The notes beneath the pieces are model-generated. The model had not been told where the DNA came from. It ran no database searches and was given only the letters and a program-made list of their open reading frames with translations. This document shows, piece after piece, positions 1 through 5,749 of a stretch of DNA of 5,749 bases. Numbering within the stretch: the first letter of the stretch is position 1; every line of letters begins with the position of its first letter. This DNA comes from Crocinitomicaceae bacterium (lineage in GTDB: Bacteria > Bacteroidota > Bacteroidia > Flavobacteriales_D > Crocinitomicaceae). A program made the translations under genes and the position numbers. The DNA is taken from contig WTIB01000204.1 in NCBI GenBank assembly GCA_011522905.1, positions 1 through 5,749 of the forward strand. The letters are read 5' to 3'.

Positions 1-379
1 CGGGATCATAGTCACCGCCTTTCACAAGTACATCCGGAACAATTTCATTGATGAGGTTTTCGGGAGTATCCTCACTAAAAATCACAACAGCATCTACAAA
101 TTCGAGTGCGGCAATCAGGTATGCCCTCGAGTTTTCGTCATTTATAGGCCGATTGGGTCCTTTGTTAAGTCGCTTAACAGAATCGTCGCTATTTACAGCC
201 ACGATCAAGATGTCTCCCAAAGCTTTTGCCTCAGAAAGGTACTTTACGTGCCCCTTATGAAGGATATCAAAACATCCATTTGTAAAGCAAACACGACTTT
301 TGCTCTTCTGCCATTCTTCACGCAGCTCATGGAGCTTTTTTAGGGATGATATTTTATTTTCAAATGGAGTCTTACTCAT
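1..379 (-). CDS. rfaE2: D-glycero-beta-D-manno-heptose 1-phosphate adenylyltransferase, stand-alone RfaE2 / HldE C-terminal type (3' end outside window)
   Basis: A cytidylyltransferase-fold nucleotidyltransferase. Family knowledge: it transfers AMP from ATP to heptose 1-phosphate, giving the ADP-heptose precursor of LPS inner core, in the cytoplasm. I translated 126 codons. The nucleotide-binding signature TNGCFDILHKGH lies at residues 33-44 (HxGH at 41-44), followed by VKYL; VNSDDSVKRL (62-71) and the family motif LVKGGDY (118-124) follow. The family is usually about 160 aa, so roughly 35 C-terminal residues lie beyond the left edge. No kinase (HldE N-terminal, RfaE1) domain precedes it, so this is the single-domain form. 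The ATG (379-377) overlaps the TGA of the upstream membrane-protein gene in an ATGA arrangement, which supports this start and suggests translational coupling. Related glycerol-3-phosphate cytidylyltransferases share the fold, but the LVKGGDY ending favours RfaE2. Confidence 0.93.
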   Translation of the reverse strand, partial: MSKTPFENKISSLKKLHELREEWQKSKSRVCFTNGCFDILHKGHVKYLSEAKALGDILIVAVNSDDSVKRLNKGPNRPINDENSRAYLIAALEFVDAVVIFSEDTPENLINEIVPDVLVKGGDYDP

Positions 380-1380
380 TTTTCTTTGGAATCGTATTTT
401 CTTGGCATTAAGATAAGTGAAATTAATCCTAAAAGTATTAAAAAGATGGTTTGGGTAGCCCATATGATCATTCCCAGAGCATATCCGATGGCATCCGCAT
501 TTTCAACACTTTGATTTTCCAAATAGTAAGCTGTAGTAACACCTATTAACAGCGGATATGCCCCCATTCCCCCATTTGTAAAGGAGATGCCAAGCGCTCC
601 AAAACAAAAAGCCAAAAGCATCCCACTGAATGGAACGCTTGAAGCACCATCAACAGCATAAAATGGTAAGGCAAACATGACCAAATAAGACACCCAAATG
701 AATAAGGTGTGTAAAAGGTATCCCCAGTATTGCTTTACTTTAAAAATAGAGGAAAGCCCATCTTTTAAGGACATCAGAAATTCCAGAATTCGTTGCCGAA
801 TAGTTTTCACACATAGTAACAATAGTAAGACGACAACAATGGCAATAAAAATATACATCCATATATCGCCATTATTACTTTGATCGGCTGGCCCAGTAAA
901 GCTTTCTTTGAGTCTTGCGAATATTAAAGAGGTCTCCTTTGGGCTTATTCCAATAGCTAGTATTGCCAAAGACAACATAATGAGCATATCAATAATTCTT
1001 TCGGTAACAATAGTGCCAAAACTTGGTCCAACAGGAATATTGTCAGACCTTTTAAGCATAATTGCTCTAGAAAACTCTCCTGCTCTGGGAATTGTCATGT
1101 TCACGAGGTATCCAATCATTAGTGAATGGTATTGATTTTTAAAAGAGCTTTTATAACCCATTGGCCAAAGGGTATATCCCCATCTGTAGGCTCTTGAAAA
1201 ATAGGACAAAAGTGCTAGAAATAATGAAAGACCAATCAACCAATAATTCGATTGAACAATCGCTTTTTTAAATATTTCGATGTCATTTGCTGACATCACA
1301 TCGAAAAGATACCACGTAAGGTATATTCCTAAACCAAGAGATACGAATATCTTAATCAGTGTACTTACGTGTTTTTTCAT
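376..1380 (-). CDS. Flippase-like integral membrane protein, LPG_synthase_TM (UPF0104 / PF03706) family
   Basis: A 334-aa polytopic inner-membrane protein. Hydrophobic segments are visible near residues 8-27, 46-62, 129-145, 173-191, 219-241, 251-267 and 299-325, with shorter ones around 84-97 and 272-286. Family landmarks are GYLVNMTIPRAGE (90-102), TERIID (126-131) and the glycine-rich GISFTNGGMGAYP (264-276). Family knowledge: this domain is the flippase half of MprF, and many bacteria carry it alone. There is no C-terminal aminoacyl-transfer (DUF2156) domain here, so it should not be called a lysylphosphatidylglycerol synthase; the transported lipid is unknown. The ATG at 1380 has an SD-like AAGGTG (1394-1389) 8 nt upstream, unusual for this window. 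It lies 31 bp after panC and overlaps rfaE2 by 4 bp, so it is probably in their operon. The rfaE2 context hints at an envelope-lipid role, which is inference. Confidence 0.88.
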   Translation of the reverse strand: MKKHVSTLIKIFVSLGLGIYLTWYLFDVMSANDIEIFKKAIVQSNYWLIGLSLFLALLSYFSRAYRWGYTLWPMGYKSSFKNQYHSLMIGYLVNMTIPRAGEFSRAIMLKRSDNIPVGPSFGTIVTERIIDMLIMLSLAILAIGISPKETSLIFARLKESFTGPADQSNNGDIWMYIFIAIVVVLLLLLCVKTIRQRILEFLMSLKDGLSSIFKVKQYWGYLLHTLFIWVSYLVMFALPFYAVDGASSVPFSGMLLAFCFGALGISFTNGGMGAYPLLIGVTTAYYLENQSVENADAIGYALGMIIWATQTIFLILLGLISLILMPRKYDSKEK

Positions 1381-1411
1381 TTGGCTTTCACCTTGATTTT
1401 AAATTATCTAC

Positions 1412-2251
1412 TTAAAGCGCAATATTATCTATGAGGCGAACCTCTCCACAATATGCGGCAATGCAACATACTGAATTTGGACCAATACGTTCTAATTTTT
1501 CAAAGCTTTCTGAATCCACAATCTCAAGATATTCAAGAATGAGTGGGCTCTTTTTGAAATGAGCAATGGCATTTTCTTTTAACTCAACAATATTATATTT
1601 TCTTTGATTTTCTTTGATAAAATTCAACGTGTTTATTATGACGAGTGTATCTTCTAATTCTTTATTGTTCAGGTGTTGATTTCTACTGCTTAAAGCCAAG
1701 CCGCTTTTGTTTCGAATCGTTTCACAGCCAACAAGTTCAACTTTTAAGTTGGATTGTCTGGTCATTTTTTTAATTACAGCAAATTGCTGGTAATCTTTGA
1801 GACCAAAATAAGCCCTGTTAGGCTGAATAAAGTGAAAAAAATTATGCACAACATGTGCAACTCCGTCAAAATGTCCTGGGCGATATTTTCCCTCCAGCAC
1901 CTCATTTAATCTTCCTAAATCAACGGGTTTATATGGATCATTTTTTGGATAGACAGCACGTTCATTGGGAGTACAAATCAGTACGTTTTTAAATTCAGAC
2001 AAAAGCTCCAGATCTTTTTCAATCGTTCTTGGATATTTTTTTAAGTCCGTTTGGTTGTTGAATTGTTTTGGATTTACAAAAATGGTAACGACCACCACGT
2101 CATTCTCAACATGTGCTTTTTTCACTAAAGAAAGATGCCCTTCGTGTAAGGCTCCCATTGTTGGAACCAATCCAATAGACTGTCCGGCCCTTTCATTTTT
2201 AAGATACGCTTTTAGCTCACTAAAATCATAAAAAGTTCTAAAAGTGTCCAT
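1412..2251 (-). CDS. panC: Pantothenate synthetase (pantoate--beta-alanine ligase)
   Basis: Catalyses the ATP-dependent joining of pantoate and beta-alanine, through a pantoyl-adenylate, to make pantothenate for CoA; cytoplasmic. The 279-aa product from the chosen ATG has the usual length for PanC. Visible motifs are PTMGALHEGH (30-39, nucleotide-binding HxGH type), FVNPKQF (58-64), EGKYRPGHFDGVAHVV (120-135), FGLKDYQQ (149-156) and the KMSKS-like region RNKSGLALSSRN (180-191). Canonical FGEKD reads FGLKD here, a minor change. An in-frame TTG at 2275 would add eight residues (reading SPIIPRK after the start). I reject it because it lies inside the predicted -7 promoter box (2280-2273), so it should not be transcribed, and family proteins begin close to the ATG at 2251. 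No SD is seen; four A residues precede the ATG. panD does not follow; the next gene is the LPG_synthase_TM protein 31 bp downstream. Confidence 0.96.
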   Translation of the reverse strand: MDTFRTFYDFSELKAYLKNERAGQSIGLVPTMGALHEGHLSLVKKAHVENDVVVVTIFVNPKQFNNQTDLKKYPRTIEKDLELLSEFKNVLICTPNERAVYPKNDPYKPVDLGRLNEVLEGKYRPGHFDGVAHVVHNFFHFIQPNRAYFGLKDYQQFAVIKKMTRQSNLKVELVGCETIRNKSGLALSSRNQHLNNKELEDTLVIINTLNFIKENQRKYNIVELKENAIAHFKKSPLILEYLEIVDSESFEKLERIGPNSVCCIAAYCGEVRLIDNIAL

Positions 2252-2272
2252 TTTTCTAGGAATAATAGGAGA

Positions 2273-2280
2273 CAAAGCTA
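2273..2280 (-). promoter_or_regulatory. Predicted -7 element of the panC operon promoter
   Basis: Read on the minus strand, the sequence is TAGCTTTG, an exact match to the Bacteroidota -7 consensus TAnnTTTG. There is no perfect -33 TTTG at 19-23 nt; the closest is a T-run at 2307-2303, about 22 nt upstream, so the -33 side is weak. If transcription starts about 6-8 nt after the box, the leader to the ATG at 2251 would be only about 12-16 nt. The box covers the alternative TTG start codon, which supports the ATG start for panC. Confidence 0.6.
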
Positions 2281-2286
2281 ATTCTT

Positions 2287-2319
2287 TTTGGGAAAGTTAG
2301 ATAAAAATCCCTACTTTTG
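2287..2319 (+). promoter_or_regulatory. Predicted promoter of the GT5-like / DUF4270 / glmS operon
   Basis: A -33 TTTG at 2287-2290 and a -7 box TACTTTTG at 2312-2319 match the Bacteroidota consensus TTTG / TAnnTTTG exactly, with a 21-nt spacer in the normal range. The predicted start of transcription is about 2325-2328, leaving a leader of roughly 9-12 nt before the ATG at 2337, too short to hold a riboswitch or a usual ribosome binding site. It is the only good promoter I see ahead of the three-gene plus-strand run. Confidence 0.75.
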
Positions 2320-2336
2320 CACTCCTAATAATACCT

Positions 2337-3158
2337 ATGGAAAAGAAAAAAATCCTATATATATCACAAGAGATATCACCATTTTTACCAAAATCAGAAA
2401 TTGCAGCGACATCAAGAAAGCTTCCTCAGGTTATCCAAGAGGCAGGTAAAGAGATTCGTGTGTTCATGCCTCGTTTTGGGGTAATAAATGAAAGAAGACA
2501 TCAACTACATGAGGTTATTCGACTGTCTGGATTGAACATTTGTATTGATGACCATGATCATCCGCTAATCATAAAGGTGGCATCTGTTTCTGCAGCAAGG
2601 ATGCAGGTATACTTTATTGATAATGATGAATATTTTAGACGTAAATTCACGTTGACAGATGACAAGGATAAAGAATTTAAGGATAATGATGAAAGGTCGA
2701 TGTTTTTCTGTCGTGGAGTCTTGGAAACAGTCAAGAAATTAGGTTGGCAACCGGATGTCATTCACTGTCATGGTTACATGACGGGAATTATGGGGCTATA
2801 CATTAAAGAAATGTACGGAAAAGACCCACATTTTAAGGAAACGAAAGTTGTTTACAGCCTTTATAATGATAGCTACAAAGAAAACTGGGACAAGCGATTT
2901 GCGGATAAATTAAAATTTGAAGGGTTTGAAGATTCGGTTTGCGAAAAATTCAAAGACACATCTTTCCTTAATTATTCAAAGAATATGTTGGAGTTTTTTG
3001 ATGGTGTAAATATCTCTTCCGAGGATTTAAATGCCGACCTTAAAGGTATTTATGATGAGCTGTCCTCTCACAAATTAGATTTTGTTGAAGAAGAACATAT
3101 GGCCAAGGAGCTTTCTGAGTTCTATGATAAAGTAATACAAGAAACCGCTTTGGCATAA
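2337..3158 (+). CDS. Glycogen/starch synthase N-terminal (GT5)-like protein, single-domain and probably not a glycogen synthase
   Basis: A 273-aa cytoplasmic protein resembling only the N-terminal Rossmann half of GT5 GlgA (normally about 470-500 aa, two domains). Matching parts are KILYISQEISPF (5-16), LPQVIQEAGKEIRVFMPRFG (29-48), WQPDVIHCHGYMTG (137-150) followed by LYIKEMYG, and VVYSLYN (171-177). Key GlgA features are altered: the KTGGL ADP-glucose loop reads KSEIA (19-23), the HDWH catalytic segment reads HGYM (145-148), and the TIHN segment reads SLYN. The C-terminal GT1 domain, which carries the conserved Arg, Lys and Glu of the active site, is absent, with no frameshift and no remnant before the next gene 6 bp on. 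The end is acidic and helix-like (228-270). No SD is present. Many Bacteroidota carry such a protein, usually annotated 'glycogen synthase'. I infer a non-catalytic or otherwise changed role. Its operon with glmS suggests a link to amino-sugar or envelope supply, but this is unproven. Confidence 0.85.
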   Translation: MEKKKILYISQEISPFLPKSEIAATSRKLPQVIQEAGKEIRVFMPRFGVINERRHQLHEVIRLSGLNICIDDHDHPLIIKVASVSAARMQVYFIDNDEYFRRKFTLTDDKDKEFKDNDERSMFFCRGVLETVKKLGWQPDVIHCHGYMTGIMGLYIKEMYGKDPHFKETKVVYSLYNDSYKENWDKRFADKLKFEGFEDSVCEKFKDTSFLNYSKNMLEFFDGVNISSEDLNADLKGIYDELSSHKLDFVEEEHMAKELSEFYDKVIQETALA

Positions 3159-3164
3159 ACATAA

Positions 3165-4448
3165 ATGATGCTTCGTATTGTCTTCTTGTTTGTCGTTGCG
3201 ACTGCCACATTAATTTCATGCAAGAAAAAAGAATACCAGTTGGGTTCAGATGTTATTGATCAAGAGACTTTACTTGAAGGAACGTCCGTAGATACTTTCG
3301 ATATTAATTCTTATACCATCTTGGAAGACTCTATCATTTCTGATAATGCATCGAATGTTTTATTGGGCTCATACAATGATCCATTATTTGGAGAGTTTTC
3401 ATCTTCATTCTATACTCAGCTTAGATTGGCGGGTGTTGACCCCAACTTTGGCGACCCTTCCTCGATTGTAATTGATTCTTTTGTTCTAGGGCTGGAGTAC
3501 CTCGGATATTATGGGGAACTGGACGAACAAACCTTTGAAGTATATGAGCTTAACGAGTCTCTATCCATTGACTCAACCTATTATTCGTTTAATACGGTTG
3601 GTCATAATGGAATCAACTTAGTGCCCTCTGAGTTCTCTACAATTACTCCGAAACCCCTGGACCCTACAGTTATTGGAGGAGATTCACTAGCATCTCAGCT
3701 TCGATTATATTTGGATACAAACCTTGCGCGTTCATTGATTGTCGAGGCGACAAGTGGCTCAAGTACATTTTCAAGTAATGAGGCATTTTTGGAATTTTTC
3801 AAAGGTTTATATATCACCACTAACAACCCGTCTCAATCGCAGGGAGAGGGCGCAGCATTTTATTTTGACATCAATGACCCCTCTTCAAAAGCTACGATTT
3901 ATTTTCATCAAGATACGGTAGCTACGACTTATGATTTATTAATCAATTCTGAATGTGCTGACTTTACTCATGTTCAAATCAATAACTCAGGAACAGCCGC
4001 GGACCAGGTAATTCAAGACTCTACCTTAGGTAATTACACCTACTATGCACAGGCCTTTCACAACCGAGCAGCCCTTTCTATTCCCGGCCTTCAGCATTTA
4101 CCTGAAAACATTGTTATACATCGTGCGGACCTTGAGCTACCCATTCAATTTCAAACGGGACATAAATATCAGCCAGGGATAAATATTTCTGTTGCAACTC
4201 GAGCAGATTCATCTTCTACTGACTTATTGAACGTGGGTGTAATAGGAATATATGACGATTTTAACAAGAGGTTTAATATCAATATTCGAGAATATGCGCA
4301 GGCCATCGTAAATAGAACTTTACCACTAACGGAACTCGTCGTTTCTCCGTTATATTTTATAAATTCGGCAGAGCGAATTGTATTTAATGGGAAAAATACA
4401 ATCAATAAAGAAAAACCCCGCTTAGTATTAACATATACAAGCTATTAG
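3165..4448 (+). CDS. DUF4270 family envelope lipoprotein
   Basis: A 427-aa secreted lipoprotein of unknown function. The N-terminus is a short signal peptide with a hydrophobic core (4-18) and lipobox LISC, giving lipidated Cys19. The residues after the Cys are basic (KKK at 20-22, then E23), unlike the acidic export signal of many Bacteroidota surface lipoproteins. DUF4270 landmarks as I know them are YQLGSDVI (24-31), the region LLGSYNDPLFGEF (66-78), FLEFFKGLYI (208-217) and the C-terminal RLVLTYT (419-425). The body alternates short hydrophobic and polar stretches rich in Ser/Thr/Asn, consistent with a beta-rich extracytoplasmic protein. Two adjacent ATGs (3165 and 3168) are possible starts; the difference is one residue and does not affect the signal. 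It is 6 bp after the GT5-like gene and 3 bp before glmS, with no SD, so it is probably translated from the shared transcript. I do not know its binding partner. Confidence 0.88.
   Translation: MMLRIVFLFVVATATLISCKKKEYQLGSDVIDQETLLEGTSVDTFDINSYTILEDSIISDNASNVLLGSYNDPLFGEFSSSFYTQLRLAGVDPNFGDPSSIVIDSFVLGLEYLGYYGELDEQTFEVYELNESLSIDSTYYSFNTVGHNGINLVPSEFSTITPKPLDPTVIGGDSLASQLRLYLDTNLARSLIVEATSGSSTFSSNEAFLEFFKGLYITTNNPSQSQGEGAAFYFDINDPSSKATIYFHQDTVATTYDLLINSECADFTHVQINNSGTAADQVIQDSTLGNYTYYAQAFHNRAALSIPGLQHLPENIVIHRADLELPIQFQTGHKYQPGINISVATRADSSSTDLLNVGVIGIYDDFNKRFNINIREYAQAIVNRTLPLTELVVSPLYFINSAERIVFNGKNTINKEKPRLVLTYTSY
4377..4402. repeat. Perfect 9-bp inverted repeat within the 3' end of the DUF4270 gene
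   Basis: ATTGTATTT at 4377-4385 and its exact reverse complement AAATACAAT at 4394-4402 flank an 8-nt spacer. The repeat ends 49 bp before the glmS ATG. The arms are AT-rich (only two G-C pairs if folded) and there is no T-run after it, so it is a poor terminator. It also encodes part of a recognisable DUF4270 segment (RIVFNGKN), so it may be coincidental. A protein-binding dyad ahead of glmS is an alternative. Confidence 0.4.
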
Positions 4449-4451
4449 TTT

Positions 4452-5749
4452 ATGTGTGGAATAGTCGCCTATATTGGACAGAAAGAAGCCTTTCCAATTG
4501 TTTTGAGTGGATTAAAAAGATTGGAGTATCGAGGTTATGATAGTGCAGGTGTTGCCCTATTGAAAGATGGAAACATCAATATTCACAAAAAGCAGGGAAA
4601 GGTCTCAAACCTTGAAGAAGCTGTAGAAGGCAAAGATATTTCTGCAAGCCGAGGTATTGGGCATACCCGATGGGCAACTCACGGACCCCCCAATGATAAA
4701 AATGCACATCCTCACATTTCTGAAAGTGGAGACTTGGCTGTAGTTCATAATGGAATCATTGAAAACTACGATACTCTTAAGCAGGAGCTCGAAAACAAAG
4801 GATATACATTCAGAAGTGATACGGATACGGAGGTTCTAAGCTATTTGATTTCTGATATCAAAGAAAAAACAGGATACAAGCTTGCCAAATCTGTTAGGCT
4901 GGCACTTCAACAAGTTGTTGGTGCTTACGCCATAGTTGTGATGTGTAAGGATGAGCCGAATAAACTGGTGGCTGCTAGAAAAAGTAGCCCTTTAGTATTA
5001 GGAATTGGTAAAGACAACGATTTTTATGTTGCTTCGGATGCTACTCCAATAGTCGAATTCACAAAGCAGGTGGTCTACCTCAATGATGGTGATATTGCCA
5101 TATTGAATGAAGAAAAAGGTTTAAAACTCTATGATCATGATGAGGACCTTCAAGACCCGTATATTGAAGAGCTTGAGCTTCACCTTGAGGCATTAGAGAA
5201 GGGAGGGTACGATCATTTTATGCTCAAAGAAATTCATGAACAACCACGTTCAATAGAAGACTGTTTTAGGGGAAGACTAAATGCATCAGAAGGCTGGGTG
5301 TCCTTAGGAGGAATTAAGTATTACGAAGATGATATCATAAAGGCAAATAGAATTGTTATGGTTGCCTGTGGAACGAGCTGGCACGCTTGTTTGGTAGGTG
5401 AGTACTTATTTGAGGACCTTGCTCGTATTAATGTTGAGGTGGAATACGCAAGTGAATTTAGATACCGGAATCCAATAATCAATGAGGGAGATATTGTATT
5501 GGCTATTTCACAGTCTGGTGAAACTGCAGATACTATGGCGGCTCTCGAGTTAGCAAAAAGCAAGGGCGCAACGATTCTTGGAATCTGTAATGTGGTTGGG
5601 TCTTCTATTTCGAGAATTACAGATGCCGGTTCATATACCCATGCTGGACCTGAAATAGGTGTTGCATCAACAAAAGCATTTACAGCGCAGGTAACGGTAT
5701 TAACATTAATGGCCGCATCTTTAGCAAGAAAAAAAGGGAAGCTGAACGA
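4452..5749 (+). CDS. glmS: Glutamine--fructose-6-phosphate aminotransferase (isomerizing), 3' end outside window
   Basis: Makes glucosamine 6-phosphate from fructose 6-phosphate and glutamine, the first committed step to UDP-GlcNAc for peptidoglycan and lipid A; cytoplasmic. I translated 432 codons of a family usually about 610 aa. The N-terminal class II glutamine amidotransferase domain is complete: MCGIV with catalytic Cys2 exposed by Met removal, RLEYRGYDSAG (23-33), GHTRWATHG (70-78), HNGIIENY (99-106) and SDTDTEV (122-128). The linker YDHFMLKEIHEQP (253-265) leads to the first SIS (sugar isomerase) domain with ACGTSWHA (305-312), SQSGETADT (353-361), GICNVVGSS (377-385) and ASTKAFTAQ (405-413). 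The second SIS domain and the C-terminal catalytic Lys lie beyond the right edge. The start is fixed by MCGIV. Only 3 bp separate it from the DUF4270 stop, leaving no room for a glmS ribozyme, and there is no SD. Confidence 0.98.
   Translation, partial: MCGIVAYIGQKEAFPIVLSGLKRLEYRGYDSAGVALLKDGNINIHKKQGKVSNLEEAVEGKDISASRGIGHTRWATHGPPNDKNAHPHISESGDLAVVHNGIIENYDTLKQELENKGYTFRSDTDTEVLSYLISDIKEKTGYKLAKSVRLALQQVVGAYAIVVMCKDEPNKLVAARKSSPLVLGIGKDNDFYVASDATPIVEFTKQVVYLNDGDIAILNEEKGLKLYDHDEDLQDPYIEELELHLEALEKGGYDHFMLKEIHEQPRSIEDCFRGRLNASEGWVSLGGIKYYEDDIIKANRIVMVACGTSWHACLVGEYLFEDLARINVEVEYASEFRYRNPIINEGDIVLAISQSGETADTMAALELAKSKGATILGICNVVGSSISRITDAGSYTHAGPEIGVASTKAFTAQVTVLTLMAASLARKKGKLN

Larger units (their letters stand above)
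2256..2337. repeat. Imperfect dyad: matching leader sequences of the two divergent operons
   Basis: Downstream of each -7 box the same string recurs on opposite strands. On the plus strand, CTCCTAATAATACCTA occupies 2322-2337; on the minus strand, CTCCTATTATTCCTA occupies 2271-2257. They share CTCCTA and CCTA at the ends, with two mismatches and a one-base gap in the AT-rich middle. The arms sit over the predicted transcription starts of both operons, and the plus-strand copy reaches the A of the ATG. This could be a shared extended promoter or initially transcribed sequence, or an operator for one regulator binding both sides. Part of the likeness may simply reflect the TTTGCANTCC-like extension common at flavobacterial promoters. 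Confidence 0.5.

Noticed and set aside
48..260. Open frame of 70 codons on the plus strand
   Set aside because: Antisense to rfaE2, whose HxGH and LVKGGDY motifs on the minus strand are clear.
698..1135. Two plus-strand open frames (698-883 and 908-1135)
   Set aside because: Both are antisense to the LPG_synthase_TM membrane-protein gene and their hydrophobic look is a by-product of its codon pattern.
376..1380. Calling this gene mprF / lysylphosphatidylglycerol synthase
   Set aside because: Only the membrane flippase-like domain is present; the aminoacyl-transferase domain that makes lysyl-phosphatidylglycerol is missing.
1965..2231. Open frame of 88 codons on the plus strand
   Set aside because: Wholly antisense to panC, whose conserved motifs fix the coding strand; the product has no recognisable features.
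2337..3158. Calling this gene glgA
   Set aside because: It has half the family length and lacks the KTGGL and HDWH motifs and the C-terminal catalytic domain, so the symbol would imply an activity the sequence does not support.
4169..4405. Open frame of 78 codons on the minus strand
   Set aside because: Antisense to the DUF4270 C-terminal region, no recognisable product.
4441..4460. Possible glmS ribozyme/riboswitch ahead of glmS
   Set aside because: Only 3 bp separate the previous stop from the glmS ATG and the upstream sequence is DUF4270 coding; the known ribozyme is mainly a Firmicutes feature and needs a long leader.
5321..5563. Open frame of 80 codons on the minus strand
   Set aside because: Antisense to the first SIS domain of glmS, with no domain, promoter or partner; a shadow frame.

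Overview
The window looks like an ordinary chromosomal segment of a Bacteroidota bacterium, most likely a member of the Flavobacteriia or a close relative. Four things point there. The DNA is AT-rich. The promoters have the -7 TAnnTTTG / -33 TTTG form used by the Bacteroidota primary sigma factor. Shine-Dalgarno sequences are nearly absent. A DUF4270 lipoprotein and a short GT5-like 'glycogen synthase' sit beside panC and glmS, a neighbourhood I recall from this phylum. I cannot name the genus. There are no mobile elements, CRISPR arrays, RNA genes or frameshifted genes.

Left half (1-2251, minus strand, reading right to left): panC (pantothenate synthetase), then a multi-pass membrane protein of the LPG_synthase_TM flippase-like family after 31 bp, then rfaE2/hldE-C (heptose 1-phosphate adenylyltransferase), which overlaps its predecessor by 4 bp (ATGA) and runs off the left edge. 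These three probably form one transcript. panD, which I would expect next to panC in many relatives, is not between panC and the membrane protein.

Centre (2252-2336): an 85-bp divergent intergenic region. It has an exact Bacteroidota -7 box on each strand (2273-2280 minus, 2312-2319 plus) and very short predicted 5' leaders. The two leaders are near-copies of each other (CTCCTA-AT-rich-CCTA), so the region forms an imperfect dyad that joins the two operons.

Right half (2337-5749, plus strand): a 273-aa protein matching only the N-terminal half of GT5 glycogen/starch synthase and lacking its key motifs, then a 427-aa DUF4270 lipoprotein 6 bp later, then glmS (glucosamine-6-phosphate synthase) 3 bp later, cut by the right edge after 432 codons. 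The three look like one operon from the single central promoter.

As a theme, several genes touch envelope precursors: GlmS feeds UDP-GlcNAc for peptidoglycan and lipid A, RfaE2 makes ADP-heptose for LPS core, and DUF4270 is an envelope lipoprotein. PanC supplies CoA. The best candidate for undescribed biology is the degenerate GT5-like protein, apparently non-catalytic as a glycogen synthase, co-transcribed with an envelope lipoprotein and glmS. The matched divergent leaders come second.
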